Source: Synechococcales cyanobacterium PMM_0073 | GTDB lineage: Bacteria > Cyanobacteriota > Cyanobacteriia > Elainellales > Elainellaceae | Length of the DNA: 13,116 bases | Assembly: GCA_949127695.1 (NCBI GenBank) | Contig: CASBQH010000037.1 | Span: 1 to 13,116, forward strand | Direction: 5' to 3' | In this document: piece by piece, positions 1-7,161 of the stretch | Position numbering within the stretch: position 1 is the stretch's first letter | Layout of the letters: each line of letters begins with the position of its first letter | The notes under the pieces: model-generated | Told to the model about the DNA's origin: nothing | Databases searched by the model: none | Seen by the model: only the letters and a program-made list of their open reading frames with translations | Position numbers and translations under genes: made by a program

Positions 1-3000
1 GCCTTGATAATTTAAGTCTGGCGGCGATTCAGGCTGAGGGCGATCTGCGGCTCTCTGAGGGAATTGCGCCGCTGATTGAGCAGCCGCTGACAGCCTCGGT
101 GCGCTGGCTGGGCGACCGGCTGCAAATTCTGCGCGCCAATGCTCCCGGCTTTCGGGGCGACGGGTTTATCTTCGCGCAGCTAGAAGGGACGCCCGCCATC
201 GACCGACTGGATCTGAATATTGCGCTTGACAACTACCGCTTGAACAACCTGCCGGTTGATCTGCCGCCGCAGCTCCAGCTGGCTGGCACAACCGACTTTA
301 GCGGCAAAGTCACTGGAGCGCTGGATGCGATTACGGTAGCGGGACGGCTGGGCTTTAATGATTTGGCCGTGAACAGCTTGGCCTTTGAGCAGCGCCTAGC
401 GGGCGATCTGCGGTATGTTTTGAATCGCGGCCTCAGTTTGGATGTGGCCGGAGCCGAAGACCGAATTGCCGTAACTTTAGATGAACGCAACCTGCCGCGC
501 TCGTTTTATATCCGGCAGCAGGACACGATTGCTCAGGGGCAGAGTCAGGGCGATCTGCTGCGAACCAGCCTTGAAAATTTCCCGCTGACGGCGCTTAATC
601 TGCGGCCTGTCGAGGATTTGGGGGCTGTCAGCGGTCTGCTCAACGGCCAGTTTGATCTGAATCTAGCCAACCTGAATAATCCAGCAGTGATCGGCAGTTT
701 GGCGATTGCGAATCCGGCCTTAGACTATATCAAAGCTGATTCATTTGAGGCTGAGTTTCGCTACATTAACGGCGTGCTGACCCTAACTGACGAGGCCAAG
801 CTGGCCTTTGAAAACAGCCTCTATTTACTCGACGGCAGCTATAATCCCGGCATTGACCCGCAGCTGCGCGCCTCGGTGCGAACTGAGCAGGGACGTGTCG
901 AAGATATCTTTGCCCTGCTGCAATGGTTTGAGCTAGCCGATCTGGGGCGAGCAGGCTCACCGCAATTTGGTAAACCCGCAGATGTCGCCACAGTCGATGT
1001 CGGCAGAGCTGACGCTACTCTGCTCAACCAGCTGCGCCGCTATTCTGAGATCACGGCTCTGAAGCAGCAACAGCAGCAGGCTCGCGCCGATAGCTCCTAC
1101 CTGCCTGATCTCTCAACTCTAAAAGGTGGCTTTAATGGCCAGGTGAGTCTCGCCTATTCAGGCCAGCAGGGCTTGACGGTGGACAATTTTGCCCTAAAAG
1201 GCCAAGACTGGCTGTGGGGCAGCTGTCCTAGTGCTAATTCTGAGGCGAGTTCTGGGGCGAGTTCTGGGGCGAGTTCACCCCCTAGCTGCCCGTCCAATCA
1301 GCAATATCGCGTCGATCAGGTGCTGGTTGAAGGCAGCTATCGCGGGGGCATCCTAACGCTGCTGCCTGTTAGCTTAGCCTCAGGCGACTCGCGGTTTCAG
1401 TTTACGGGACAGCTGCTAGGAGCAGAGCAGTCGGGACAGCTGATTGCTGAAAATGTGCCCGCAGCAGCGGTGCGTGATCTGCTGCGCTTGCCGGTCGATA
1501 TTACAGGCGACCTAAATGCCACGGCGCAGCTCGGCGGCAGTCTCAAAAATCCCAACTTTGACGGTGAACTGATCCTCGCCAATGGCCGTGTCAATCAAAC
1601 CGATCTAGATGCAACGCTACGGACGCTGTTTGGTTACAACAACGCTCGCCTCAATATCAACAGTCGCTTTGTGGCCGCAGAAGGTGCAGCCGCAGAAGGT
1701 GCAGCCGCAGAAGGCGCAGCCGCCAATGCAGCAGGCTCGCCAGAACCTCCACCAGAACCCCCACCAGAATCCCCAGAAATCGCCGCCGCACCGCCCGACT
1801 CTGCCGCGACAGGACTGCTCGCTCAGGATGCGTTTTTGTTTACGGGCAGCATTCCCTATAAGCTCCCCTTTGCTAGCGTAGAACCCGAAAACTATCAGGC
1901 TAGTCTAGATCTGACTGTTCGCAATGAAGGGCTGAGTCTGATTAGCCTGTTCACTGATCAAATTACTTGGAAAGGCGGTGATGAAGGCAGCATTCAGCTC
2001 CAAGTTGCAGGCGAGCTACCGTCCGATCGCTTCAATTTGAGCGCCCTGACAGCGAGAGGCAGCGCCAGATTTGTCAATGCCCAGATCGCCGCCAAAGCGC
2101 TGCCGCAAGACTTAACCCAGGTCAATGGCAGCCTGCTGTTTGAGCAAGATCGCATCCGGATCGCAGATCAGCTGGTGGGCTATTTAGGCAGTGGTGTGGG
2201 TCGTTCCGGCTCTACCAGCGCTCCGGCTACTGCAAATCCAAACCAGAAAATTACCGTCACGGGCGTCCTGCCGCTCCAGTCGGCGCTCAGAGCTAATGAT
2301 CCTGACTCAGGGCTGCCGCTCACCGTCGGCCTGAACGATCTCTCGCTTCAGCTTGACAATCTATACGACGGCAATGTGACGGGGCAGGTGCTCGTCACCG
2401 GATCTGCCTTCGCGCCCAAAATCGGCGGCGGGCTGACGCTGAGCAATGGCCGTATTCTAATTCCCAGTCCGGAGGCCAACCTGCCCACTGCCGCCACGTC
2501 CATCCAGCTCACAGATGATTCTGCGCCAAGCAATCCAGCTCCGTTGAGCCGATTGAGTCGCGGCAACGGCGTGATCAGTCCGCCAGAATTTGAGGCGCTT
2601 CAGGTTTCGCTGGGCGAACGGCTGCGTGTCACCTATGACCCGGTGCTGAGCTTCTTGGTGCAGGGCGATCTGCTGGTGGGCGGCACTCAGCCCGATCCAC
2701 TGCTCGATGGAACGGTGCGCCTGCGCAGCGGTCAGGTTAACCTATTTACGACGCAGTTTAACTTGGTGCGAGGCTATGCCAATACCGCAGAGTTCAGCTC
2801 TGATCGCGGCCTTGACCCTGATCTAGATATTCAGCTGGTCACATCAGTTCCAGAAGTGACGCGCTTTCCCAGCCAGCCTTCTCAACCCTTTCCGCCTTCC
2901 GAAATTGTCGATGAAGCCTCAGCCGGCGACTTTGGGGCAATTCAAACCGTGCAGGTGCAGGCACAAGTCACAGGCCCCGCCAGCCAGCTGTTTGAGAACC

Positions 3001-3407
3001 TAGAGCTAACCAGCAGCCCACGCCGCAGCGAAACCGAGATTTTGGCGCTGATTGGCGGCGGCTTTGGCGGCGGTAATGCCACTGCCACGATTGCCAGCTT
3101 AGTCGGCTCACCGCTGCTGTCAGGCATCCAAACTTTTGTCAACGATCAGCTTGGCATCAGCGACTTCCGGCTATTTCCCACCACCGTTATTTCTGAAGAC
3201 TCACGCACGACAAACTTGGCGCTGGCGACTGAGCTAGGCACCAATATCACCCAAGATCTGTCGGTGTCGGTACTCCAGCTCTTAACCGTCCGCGAACTGC
3301 CTCAGTTTAGTCTGCGCTATCGAATTAACGATCAGCTGCTGCTGCGCGGCTCCACCAACTTTAATAATGAAAGTCGGGCGGTGCTAGAGTTCGAGACGCG
3401 ATTTTAG
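1..3407 (+). CDS. tamB: TamB-like translocation/assembly module protein, C-terminal part (5' end outside window)
   Basis: The frame is open from base 3 (first full codon CTT) to the TAG at 3405-3407, so about 1134 C-terminal residues are visible and the true start lies upstream. The protein is built of long runs of alternating hydrophobic/polar beta-strands with repeated phrases such as LSNGRI, LANGRV and DGTVRLRSGQVNLF, as expected for the bridge-like beta-taco fold of the AsmA/TamB superfamily (DUF490). The last ~270 residues match the conserved TamB C-terminal domain: GDLLVGGTQPDPLLDGTV, then TEILALIGGGFGG, then a final strand ending LEFETRF with a terminal Phe, like an outer-membrane-type C-terminus. 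Known TamB proteins span the periplasm and work with an Omp85 protein; lipid transport to the outer membrane is a proposed role. Odd: Ser/Gly/Ala, Ala/Glu/Gly and Pro/Glu low-complexity inserts at nt 1244-1276 and 1674-1778, plus a short Gln run near nt 1066. Family confident; partner not visible. Confidence 0.85.
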   Translation, partial: LDNLSLAAIQAEGDLRLSEGIAPLIEQPLTASVRWLGDRLQILRANAPGFRGDGFIFAQLEGTPAIDRLDLNIALDNYRLNNLPVDLPPQLQLAGTTDFSGKVTGALDAITVAGRLGFNDLAVNSLAFEQRLAGDLRYVLNRGLSLDVAGAEDRIAVTLDERNLPRSFYIRQQDTIAQGQSQGDLLRTSLENFPLTALNLRPVEDLGAVSGLLNGQFDLNLANLNNPAVIGSLAIANPALDYIKADSFEAEFRYINGVLTLTDEAKLAFENSLYLLDGSYNPGIDPQLRASVRTEQGRVEDIFALLQWFELADLGRAGSPQFGKPADVATVDVGRADATLLNQLRRYSEITALKQQQQQARADSSYLPDLSTLKGGFNGQVSLAYSGQQGLTVDNFALKGQDWLWGSCPSANSEASSGASSGASSPPSCPSNQQYRVDQVLVEGSYRGGILTLLPVSLASGDSRFQFTGQLLGAEQSGQLIAENVPAAAVRDLLRLPVDITGDLNATAQLGGSLKNPNFDGELILANGRVNQTDLDATLRTLFGYNNARLNINSRFVAAEGAAAEGAAAEGAAANAAGSPEPPPEPPPESPEIAAAPPDSAATGLLAQDAFLFTGSIPYKLPFASVEPENYQASLDLTVRNEGLSLISLFTDQITWKGGDEGSIQLQVAGELPSDRFNLSALTARGSARFVNAQIAAKALPQDLTQVNGSLLFEQDRIRIADQLVGYLGSGVGRSGSTSAPATANPNQKITVTGVLPLQSALRANDPDSGLPLTVGLNDLSLQLDNLYDGNVTGQVLVTGSAFAPKIGGGLTLSNGRILIPSPEANLPTAATSIQLTDDSAPSNPAPLSRLSRGNGVISPPEFEALQVSLGERLRVTYDPVLSFLVQGDLLVGGTQPDPLLDGTVRLRSGQVNLFTTQFNLVRGYANTAEFSSDRGLDPDLDIQLVTSVPEVTRFPSQPSQPFPPSEIVDEASAGDFGAIQTVQVQAQVTGPASQLFENLELTSSPRRSETEILALIGGGFGGGNATATIASLVGSPLLSGIQTFVNDQLGISDFRLFPTTVISEDSRTTNLALATELGTNITQDLSVSVLQLLTVRELPQFSLRYRINDQLLLRGSTNFNNESRAVLEFETRF
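1244..1276 (+). repeat. 12-nt in-frame tandem repeat inside tamB-like gene
   Basis: The unit GGCGAGTTCTGG occurs at 1244-1255 and 1256-1267, followed by a partial copy GGCGAGTTC at 1268-1276. It encodes the Ser-Gly-Ala-Ser repeats of an apparent surface loop. Copies are identical, which suggests recent slippage. Confidence 0.85.
1674..1778 (+). repeat. Two adjacent in-frame tandem repeats (15 nt and 12 nt) inside tamB-like gene
   Basis: Three copies of GCCGCAGAAGGTGCA (1674-1688, 1689-1703, 1704-1718; the third has one T-to-C change) encode Ala-Ala-Glu-Gly-Ala repeats. Shortly after, three copies of a CCAGAACCTCCA-type 12-mer (1740-1751, 1752-1763, 1764-1775) encode Pro-Glu-Pro-Pro units. 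Together they form a flexible Ala/Pro/Glu linker of about 45 residues between two beta-rich blocks. Confidence 0.85.
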
Positions 3408-3541
3408 GAGCTGGCCCAGATCCTACCCAGATCCTGTCTAGATGAGCTAGAGGCAAATCCAAGGCGGGCTTCCATGAGAACTCTGTGAGCACCCTTAGAG
3501 ATTGCTACGAATAGGGTCAGCTAGTGCGGTAAACTAACAGG

Positions 3542-3547
3542 TAATAT
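3542..3547 (+). promoter_or_regulatory. Possible -10 element upstream of clpS
   Basis: TAATAT lies 27 nt before the clpS ATG, in an A/T-rich patch of an otherwise featureless 167-nt spacer after tamB. No convincing TTGACA-like -35 sits 16-18 nt upstream, so this is a weak prediction from one hexamer. Confidence 0.25.
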
Positions 3548-3574
3548 AGTTTTGTAAAGAGCTGGCAATCGACT

Positions 3575-3901
3575 ATGACTTCTGTGACTTCAGAGCCGAT
3601 TCTCATCACTATGGCGGCTGCGCCAGTCGCCCCTGAACGAACCAGTCAAGTGGTTCAAAAGCCTTATCCAAAGTACCGCGTGATTGTGCTGAATGACGAC
3701 TTCAACACGTTTCAGCATGTGGCAGAATGCCTGATGAAATATATTCCGGCCATGAGCAGCGACCAGGCTTGGAACTTGACCAACCAGATTCACTTTGAAG
3801 GGCAGGCGACCGTCTGGGCTGGCCCCCAAGAGCAGGCCGAACTCTATCACCAGCAGCTCGGACGCGCTGGCCTGACGATGGCTCCGCTGGAGTCCGCTTG
3901 A
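3575..3901 (+). CDS. clpS: ClpS, ATP-dependent Clp protease adaptor (cyanobacterial second-type paralog likely)
   Basis: A protein of 108 aa. ClpS proteins bind destabilising N-terminal residues (N-degrons) and deliver substrates to the ClpC/ClpA unfoldase of the Clp protease in the cytosol. Visible signature: YRVIVLNDDFNTF at residues 34-46, containing the Asn-Asp-Asp N-degron pocket residues (N40, D41, D42), and the conserved His of the pocket region (H73 in QIHFEG). Helix and strand order fits the whole family domain from residue ~30 to 104. The first ~30 residues (Ser/Thr/Ala/Pro-rich) form the usual flexible extension; Met13 is an alternative start, and neither start has a clear Shine-Dalgarno. 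The wording around the pocket (NTFQHVAECLMKYIP, EQAELYHQQL) matches my recollection of the second cyanobacterial paralog (ClpS2) better than the E. coli-like form, which is inference. A DUF2103 gene follows 36 nt downstream. Confidence 0.9.
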   Translation: MTSVTSEPILITMAAAPVAPERTSQVVQKPYPKYRVIVLNDDFNTFQHVAECLMKYIPAMSSDQAWNLTNQIHFEGQATVWAGPQEQAELYHQQLGRAGLTMAPLESA

Positions 3902-3937
3902 AGCGCCTTGCATTGCCGCCTCAGCGCTGGGGGCAGC

Positions 3938-4225
3938 ATGGCCGCGCCTAAAGGCAGACTCGTCTGGAATCACTCCACCCATCTACCGGGGCTGATTCCA
4001 ATTCTAGAACGGCTGACCCATTTCGCTGGCGTTGAAACAATCACGCCTGCGGTGATTGGTCATGCCAAGTCGAACGCACCTAAGCTGCAAATCAAAGTCT
4101 CTGTCCCCATCCGAGGCGGCTTCAAGCTGATTGCACGCAAGGGCAAAACCGTTCAAGAAGTGTTCATCATCACTCAGCTCAGCCGCCTAGATTTGGAAGC
4201 GCTGCTGGCCGAGCTGCTGGCTTAG
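3938..4225 (+). CDS. DUF2103 family protein (predicted metal-binding)
   Basis: A 95-aa protein using the ATG at 3938, which has a G-rich stretch (GGGGGC, 3929-3934) just upstream; an in-frame TTG at 3908 would add 10 residues without homology-like character, so I prefer the ATG. The N-terminus WNHSTHLPGLI (residues 10-20) carries two His residues in the pattern typical of DUF2103, followed by an alpha/beta body with strands at LQIKVSVPI and GFKLIARK and a final Leu-rich helix (RLDLEALLAELL). DUF2103 is annotated as predicted metal-binding with no established role. It starts 36 nt after clpS on the same strand and may be co-transcribed. It ends 36 nt from the convergent pentapeptide gene, with no hairpin terminator seen between them. 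Confidence 0.75.
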   Translation: MAAPKGRLVWNHSTHLPGLIPILERLTHFAGVETITPAVIGHAKSNAPKLQIKVSVPIRGGFKLIARKGKTVQEVFIITQLSRLDLEALLAELLA

Positions 4226-4261
4226 CTTGCCCTAATCAGCTACTCCAATGAATTGCTCCTA

Positions 4262-5284
4262 TCAATCGCTAATTCGGCCATCGGGCAGGGTAGCTCCTTG
4301 CAAGACCGCACCAGTTAGATTAGCGCTGCTCATTTCAGCCCGCGTCAAGATAGCGTCACGCAGATCAGCCTGGGTCAAGTTGGTGCGCGCCAGATAGGCG
4401 TCAGTCAAGTTGGCCTCTCGCAGCACTGCATCTCGGAGGTTGGCACGGCTCAGGTCGGCTCGGCCTAGACGCGCTTGGGTTAGGTTGGCACGCGCCATGT
4501 GAGCCTTGGTCAGTTTGGCATCTGCCAGCAGAGCACGATGCAGGTTAATGCTGGCCAAATCGGCTTCTATCAGCAGGGCGCGCTCTAGTTTTGCATTGCT
4601 CAGATTCGCGCCACGCAGATTGGCCTGGGTAAGATTGGCCTCAGTCAGCAGCGCTCCGCTCAGGTTGGCTTCGCTTAAGTCTGCGCTGCTTAAGTCTGCT
4701 CCGCGCAGGGTGGCTTCGCTGAGGTTTGCGCCGCGCAGATCAACTCTGGCCAGATCGGCTCCGGTCAAATTCGCGCCGCGCAGGTCAGCTTTGCGGAGCA
4801 CGGCTCCCCGCAGATTTGCGACATAGTGACGGTTTTCTTCGCGGAGGTTCGCGCCGCGCAGGCAGGCTCCAGTCAGGTTGGCTCCGGCCAAATCAGCATG
4901 GCGTAGGTCGGCATCGATCAGGTTGGCATCCAGCAGGTTAGCCAGCGTCAGGTCGGCGCTCCGCAGATCGGCTCCCTGCAAAATTGCCCCATGCAGATCG
5001 GCATCTCGCAGCATAGCTCCGACCAAATCGGCCTGACTCAAATTGGCTCCGCTCAGCTTTGTGGCAATTAAATTGGTCTTGACCAACTTGGCGCGGTTGA
5101 GGTAGGCCAAGGTTAGCACCGCGCTATGCAGATCGGCCTGACTCAGGTTAATCCCAATCAGATCGGCTTTAGCCAGGTTGATGCCGGTCAGATTTTCGCC
5201 CTGGAAATTGGTTTCTCCAGCTTCGTATTCTCTGAGCAAAATGGCGGCGTTTAGCATAGTTATCACGGTTGTAGGTCGCATCAT
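4262..5284 (-). CDS. Pentapeptide-repeat protein
   Basis: A protein of 340 aa (331 if the ATG at 5257 is used; that start gives MLNAAILLREYEAGETNF, the leader commonly seen in cyanobacterial relatives; neither start has a strong ribosome site). From residue ~27 to 334 it is almost purely A(D/N)LXX pentapeptides, about 60 of them, which fold as a right-handed quadrilateral beta-helix. The central Leu keeps a strict period of five from L32 to L147; the segment REENRHYVANL then places the next Leu 11 residues on (L158), so the register shifts by one and continues unbroken to near the C-terminus. No signal peptide or extra domain is visible. Such proteins are numerous in cyanobacteria and mostly uncharacterised; those with known function mimic DNA and bind gyrase, but nothing here shows that role. 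Upstream on the same strand, 47 nt away, is the three-repeat protein gene, suggesting co-transcription. Confidence 0.92.
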   Translation of the reverse strand: MMRPTTVITMLNAAILLREYEAGETNFQGENLTGINLAKADLIGINLSQADLHSAVLTLAYLNRAKLVKTNLIATKLSGANLSQADLVGAMLRDADLHGAILQGADLRSADLTLANLLDANLIDADLRHADLAGANLTGACLRGANLREENRHYVANLRGAVLRKADLRGANLTGADLARVDLRGANLSEATLRGADLSSADLSEANLSGALLTEANLTQANLRGANLSNAKLERALLIEADLASINLHRALLADAKLTKAHMARANLTQARLGRADLSRANLRDAVLREANLTDAYLARTNLTQADLRDAILTRAEMSSANLTGAVLQGATLPDGRISD

Positions 5285-5331
5285 TCAGCGCAGTAATCGC
5301 AGTCAGGAGCAGTCATCGCGGGCAGGCACAA

Positions 5332-6609
5332 TTAATCAGGCAATGTCATTTCGCGATTGGCTACCTTCATGTGGGTAATTTCAGTCAGCGCTGTCTGAGC
5401 CTCTGGCTCTGCAAGGATTGGATCAGCGGATGTCGGCTCAGCGGATATTGATGCAGCGGGCGCGGGCGCTCTGTAATAGGGCTGAACTGCCCGCAGCAGC
5501 GTCGATGCAGCCTGCATGTACTCATCTTTGGCTAGATCAACGGCAATCTGGCGCAGCTTGCTATCCAGCTCAGCATATTGCCGATATGACAGAAACAGAA
5601 TCCGCAACAGTTCGTCCAGCTCATGCGTCCGCAGCAGCGCTTCATGGTCGGCATCGCCCCGAAACGGCTCATGCAGCAGCGAAAACAGCAGGATTTTTAC
5701 CCGATAAGGATTGCTGTCCTGCATGATCTCTAGCCGCAACCCAAACAGATCGACTTTGTGAGGCTGAACCGCAGTTAGCACGAGGCTCTGGGCGGGCGGC
5801 TTTGGCGACCCAACCGGAGGCAGCGGCTTCAGGACTCGCAGCATTGTTCGGGTCGGCTGCTCAGCAGTCAGGTTGGGCAGCTCGGCGGCGGCAGGCGCAG
5901 TCGAGCCTTCAGAGCACGACGGGTCAAGCCGTAGCTCAGTCGCGGCGGCGGTAGTTGAGCCACTGTAGAGCGGCTGCAAGGCCAAGTGAATCATCTCAGC
6001 CACCTGACGATAGGCGTCGGGTTTGCTCAAGGCTTGAGTCAGCTGATTTAAGGTAGAGCTCAAACTCTCGGCAGTCGGAGCAATTTGGTGCAGCTCCTGC
6101 AAGAGTTCTGGCAGGCTCAGCGCCTCTAGCGGCTCAGCAGCTTTTTCCCAGGTGCCCCGACAGGTTAGCAGCAGCAGCTTTTTAACCCGCGCTAGCACAG
6201 CTGAGCTAGCAGCCTGCGCCTCTAGCGCTTGCGCCACTGCCCAATAAAGTTCTTGGCTAGTCGTCGCCTGTCCCTGATCCAATTCGGCATAGACCGCTGA
6301 AAATCGGCTAATTACGCCATTGGCCACCAGCGCATATTCGGCTGACTTATTTAGGGTTGCAGCCGCTCCATTCACCTTCTGCTGAAAGCGCTCAAAGGTC
6401 GCGCAGCCCTCCAGCAGATGCAGCAGCAGAATCCGCAGAGAAAGCCGCTCTAGCCGCTGCGGATCAGTTTCCCAGATCTCAGTGCAGACATAAAACAGCA
6501 GCTTTTTGATCCGGGCTAGCTGAGGGTCTTGGCAGAGCTCTTCAGCAATTTGATCCAGGCAGGATGTGACGGCGCTGGGAAAAAGGGGAGGTGAAACGCT
6601 GAGAACCAT
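5332..6609 (-). CDS. Uncharacterised 425-aa protein with three diverged alpha-helical repeats
   Basis: I do not recognise a named family. The sequence shows three diverged copies of a ~77-residue, helix-rich unit: residues ~31-107 (begins LARIKKLLFYVC), ~139-215 (begins LARVKKLLLLTC, ends LQPLY) and ~301-379 (begins PYRVKILLFSLL, ends VQPYY). Each copy has a basic (R)(I/V)K start, a hydrophobic first helix, an acidic turn with Trp/Phe, an L..L-rich middle helix and a closing helix. Copies 2 and 3 are separated by a low-complexity Pro/Ala/Ser/Thr linker (~216-285), and a second acidic/Pro linker (ISAEPTSADPILAEPEA) follows copy 3. No transmembrane segment, signal peptide or catalytic motif is visible, so a soluble scaffold or binding protein is plausible. 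The ATG at 6609 has no strong Shine-Dalgarno. It precedes the pentapeptide gene by 47 nt, and both probably share a promoter in the divergent 6610-6873 spacer. Confidence 0.75.
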   Translation of the reverse strand: MVLSVSPPLFPSAVTSCLDQIAEELCQDPQLARIKKLLFYVCTEIWETDPQRLERLSLRILLLHLLEGCATFERFQQKVNGAAATLNKSAEYALVANGVISRFSAVYAELDQGQATTSQELYWAVAQALEAQAASSAVLARVKKLLLLTCRGTWEKAAEPLEALSLPELLQELHQIAPTAESLSSTLNQLTQALSKPDAYRQVAEMIHLALQPLYSGSTTAAATELRLDPSCSEGSTAPAAAELPNLTAEQPTRTMLRVLKPLPPVGSPKPPAQSLVLTAVQPHKVDLFGLRLEIMQDSNPYRVKILLFSLLHEPFRGDADHEALLRTHELDELLRILFLSYRQYAELDSKLRQIAVDLAKDEYMQAASTLLRAVQPYYRAPAPAASISAEPTSADPILAEPEAQTALTEITHMKVANREMTLPD

Positions 6610-6818
6610 GAGTCATAGAGCCTGAATGAGGGGAGATCACTAGATTCAGGGTTCCCGAACGCTGAATTAAGACTAACGAGCTGCTCTGTGTTTTTTCTAT
6701 CAAGCAGTCTGGATCAAGCAATCTAGAGCAAGATATCAATGCTCAAACGCCTGATTAAAATTCGGGTTTTGAGCCAAGGCTGGCAAAAAAATCAATTCTG
6801 GCCAACAATAGACGCACC

Positions 6819-6835
6819 CTAGGCAGATAGCCTAG
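6819..6835. promoter_or_regulatory. Perfect 6+5+6 inverted repeat in divergent promoter region
   Basis: CTAGGC-AGATA-GCCTAG (6819-6835) is a perfect palindrome with a 5-nt spacer, and TATATA (6839-6844), a possible -10 hexamer for the + strand gene, follows 3 nt later. The position, overlapping where the -35/spacer region would be, suits a dimeric repressor or activator site. The spacer 6610-6873 is the only shared intergenic region of the two divergent units. The binding protein is unknown. Confidence 0.35.
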
Positions 6836-6873
6836 ACATATATAGATGTGTAAATGCAAGAAGAGGAAGTGAA

Positions 6874-7071
6874 ATGGCAGAATCAGCCGAATCAGCCCCC
6901 CAAGTTTGCCCAGTTTGCGGCGTCAAAATTGTCAAAATGATTGGAGGCGACCGCGTGATCTTTTCGGCAGGGCCACCGGGGACAAGAGCAATTCTCTGGC
7001 AGCGCGTCTGTCAACATACGCAAAAGGCAGGCTGCATTAATGCAGCAGGCAGCAGCTCACCTCGGCGCTAG
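6874..7071 (+). CDS. Small four-cysteine (putative zinc-ribbon-like) conserved hypothetical protein
   Basis: A 65-aa protein with a good ribosome site (AGAGGAAG, 6860-6867, 6 nt before the ATG). It has CPVC near the N-terminus (C12, C15) and C46 and C54 near the end (RVCQHTQKAGCIN), i.e. two cysteine pairs separated by a short beta-rich segment (GDRVIFSAGPPGTRA), which could form a single-metal knuckle. It resembles a small conserved cyanobacterial protein I have seen only as hypothetical; no function is known to me. The first codons contain an exact 9-nt duplication (6880-6888 and 6889-6897) giving Glu-Ser-Ala twice. The C-terminal tail after CIN (AAGSSSPRR) is low-complexity. It is 90 nt upstream of the DUF155 gene on the same strand. 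Confidence 0.7.
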   Translation: MAESAESAPQVCPVCGVKIVKMIGGDRVIFSAGPPGTRAILWQRVCQHTQKAGCINAAGSSSPRR

Positions 7072-7161
7072 TTTGCTAGAGGCTGCTGATTCAGGCCAGC
7101 GCAGGCCAGAAAAGCGATCACCAGCACTTTCTGGGGCAGGAAAGCAGCCGATAATCAAATC

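Noticed and set aside
1609..1881. Gln/Pro-rich reading frame on the plus strand within tamB
   Set aside because: It is an off-frame translation of the tandem repeats (QPQKV-type repeats) inside a convincing long gene.
4506..4941. Plus-strand reading frames rich in Ser/Arg/Ala opposite the pentapeptide gene
   Set aside because: They are antisense shadows of the five-codon periodicity; their composition follows directly from the complementary repeat.
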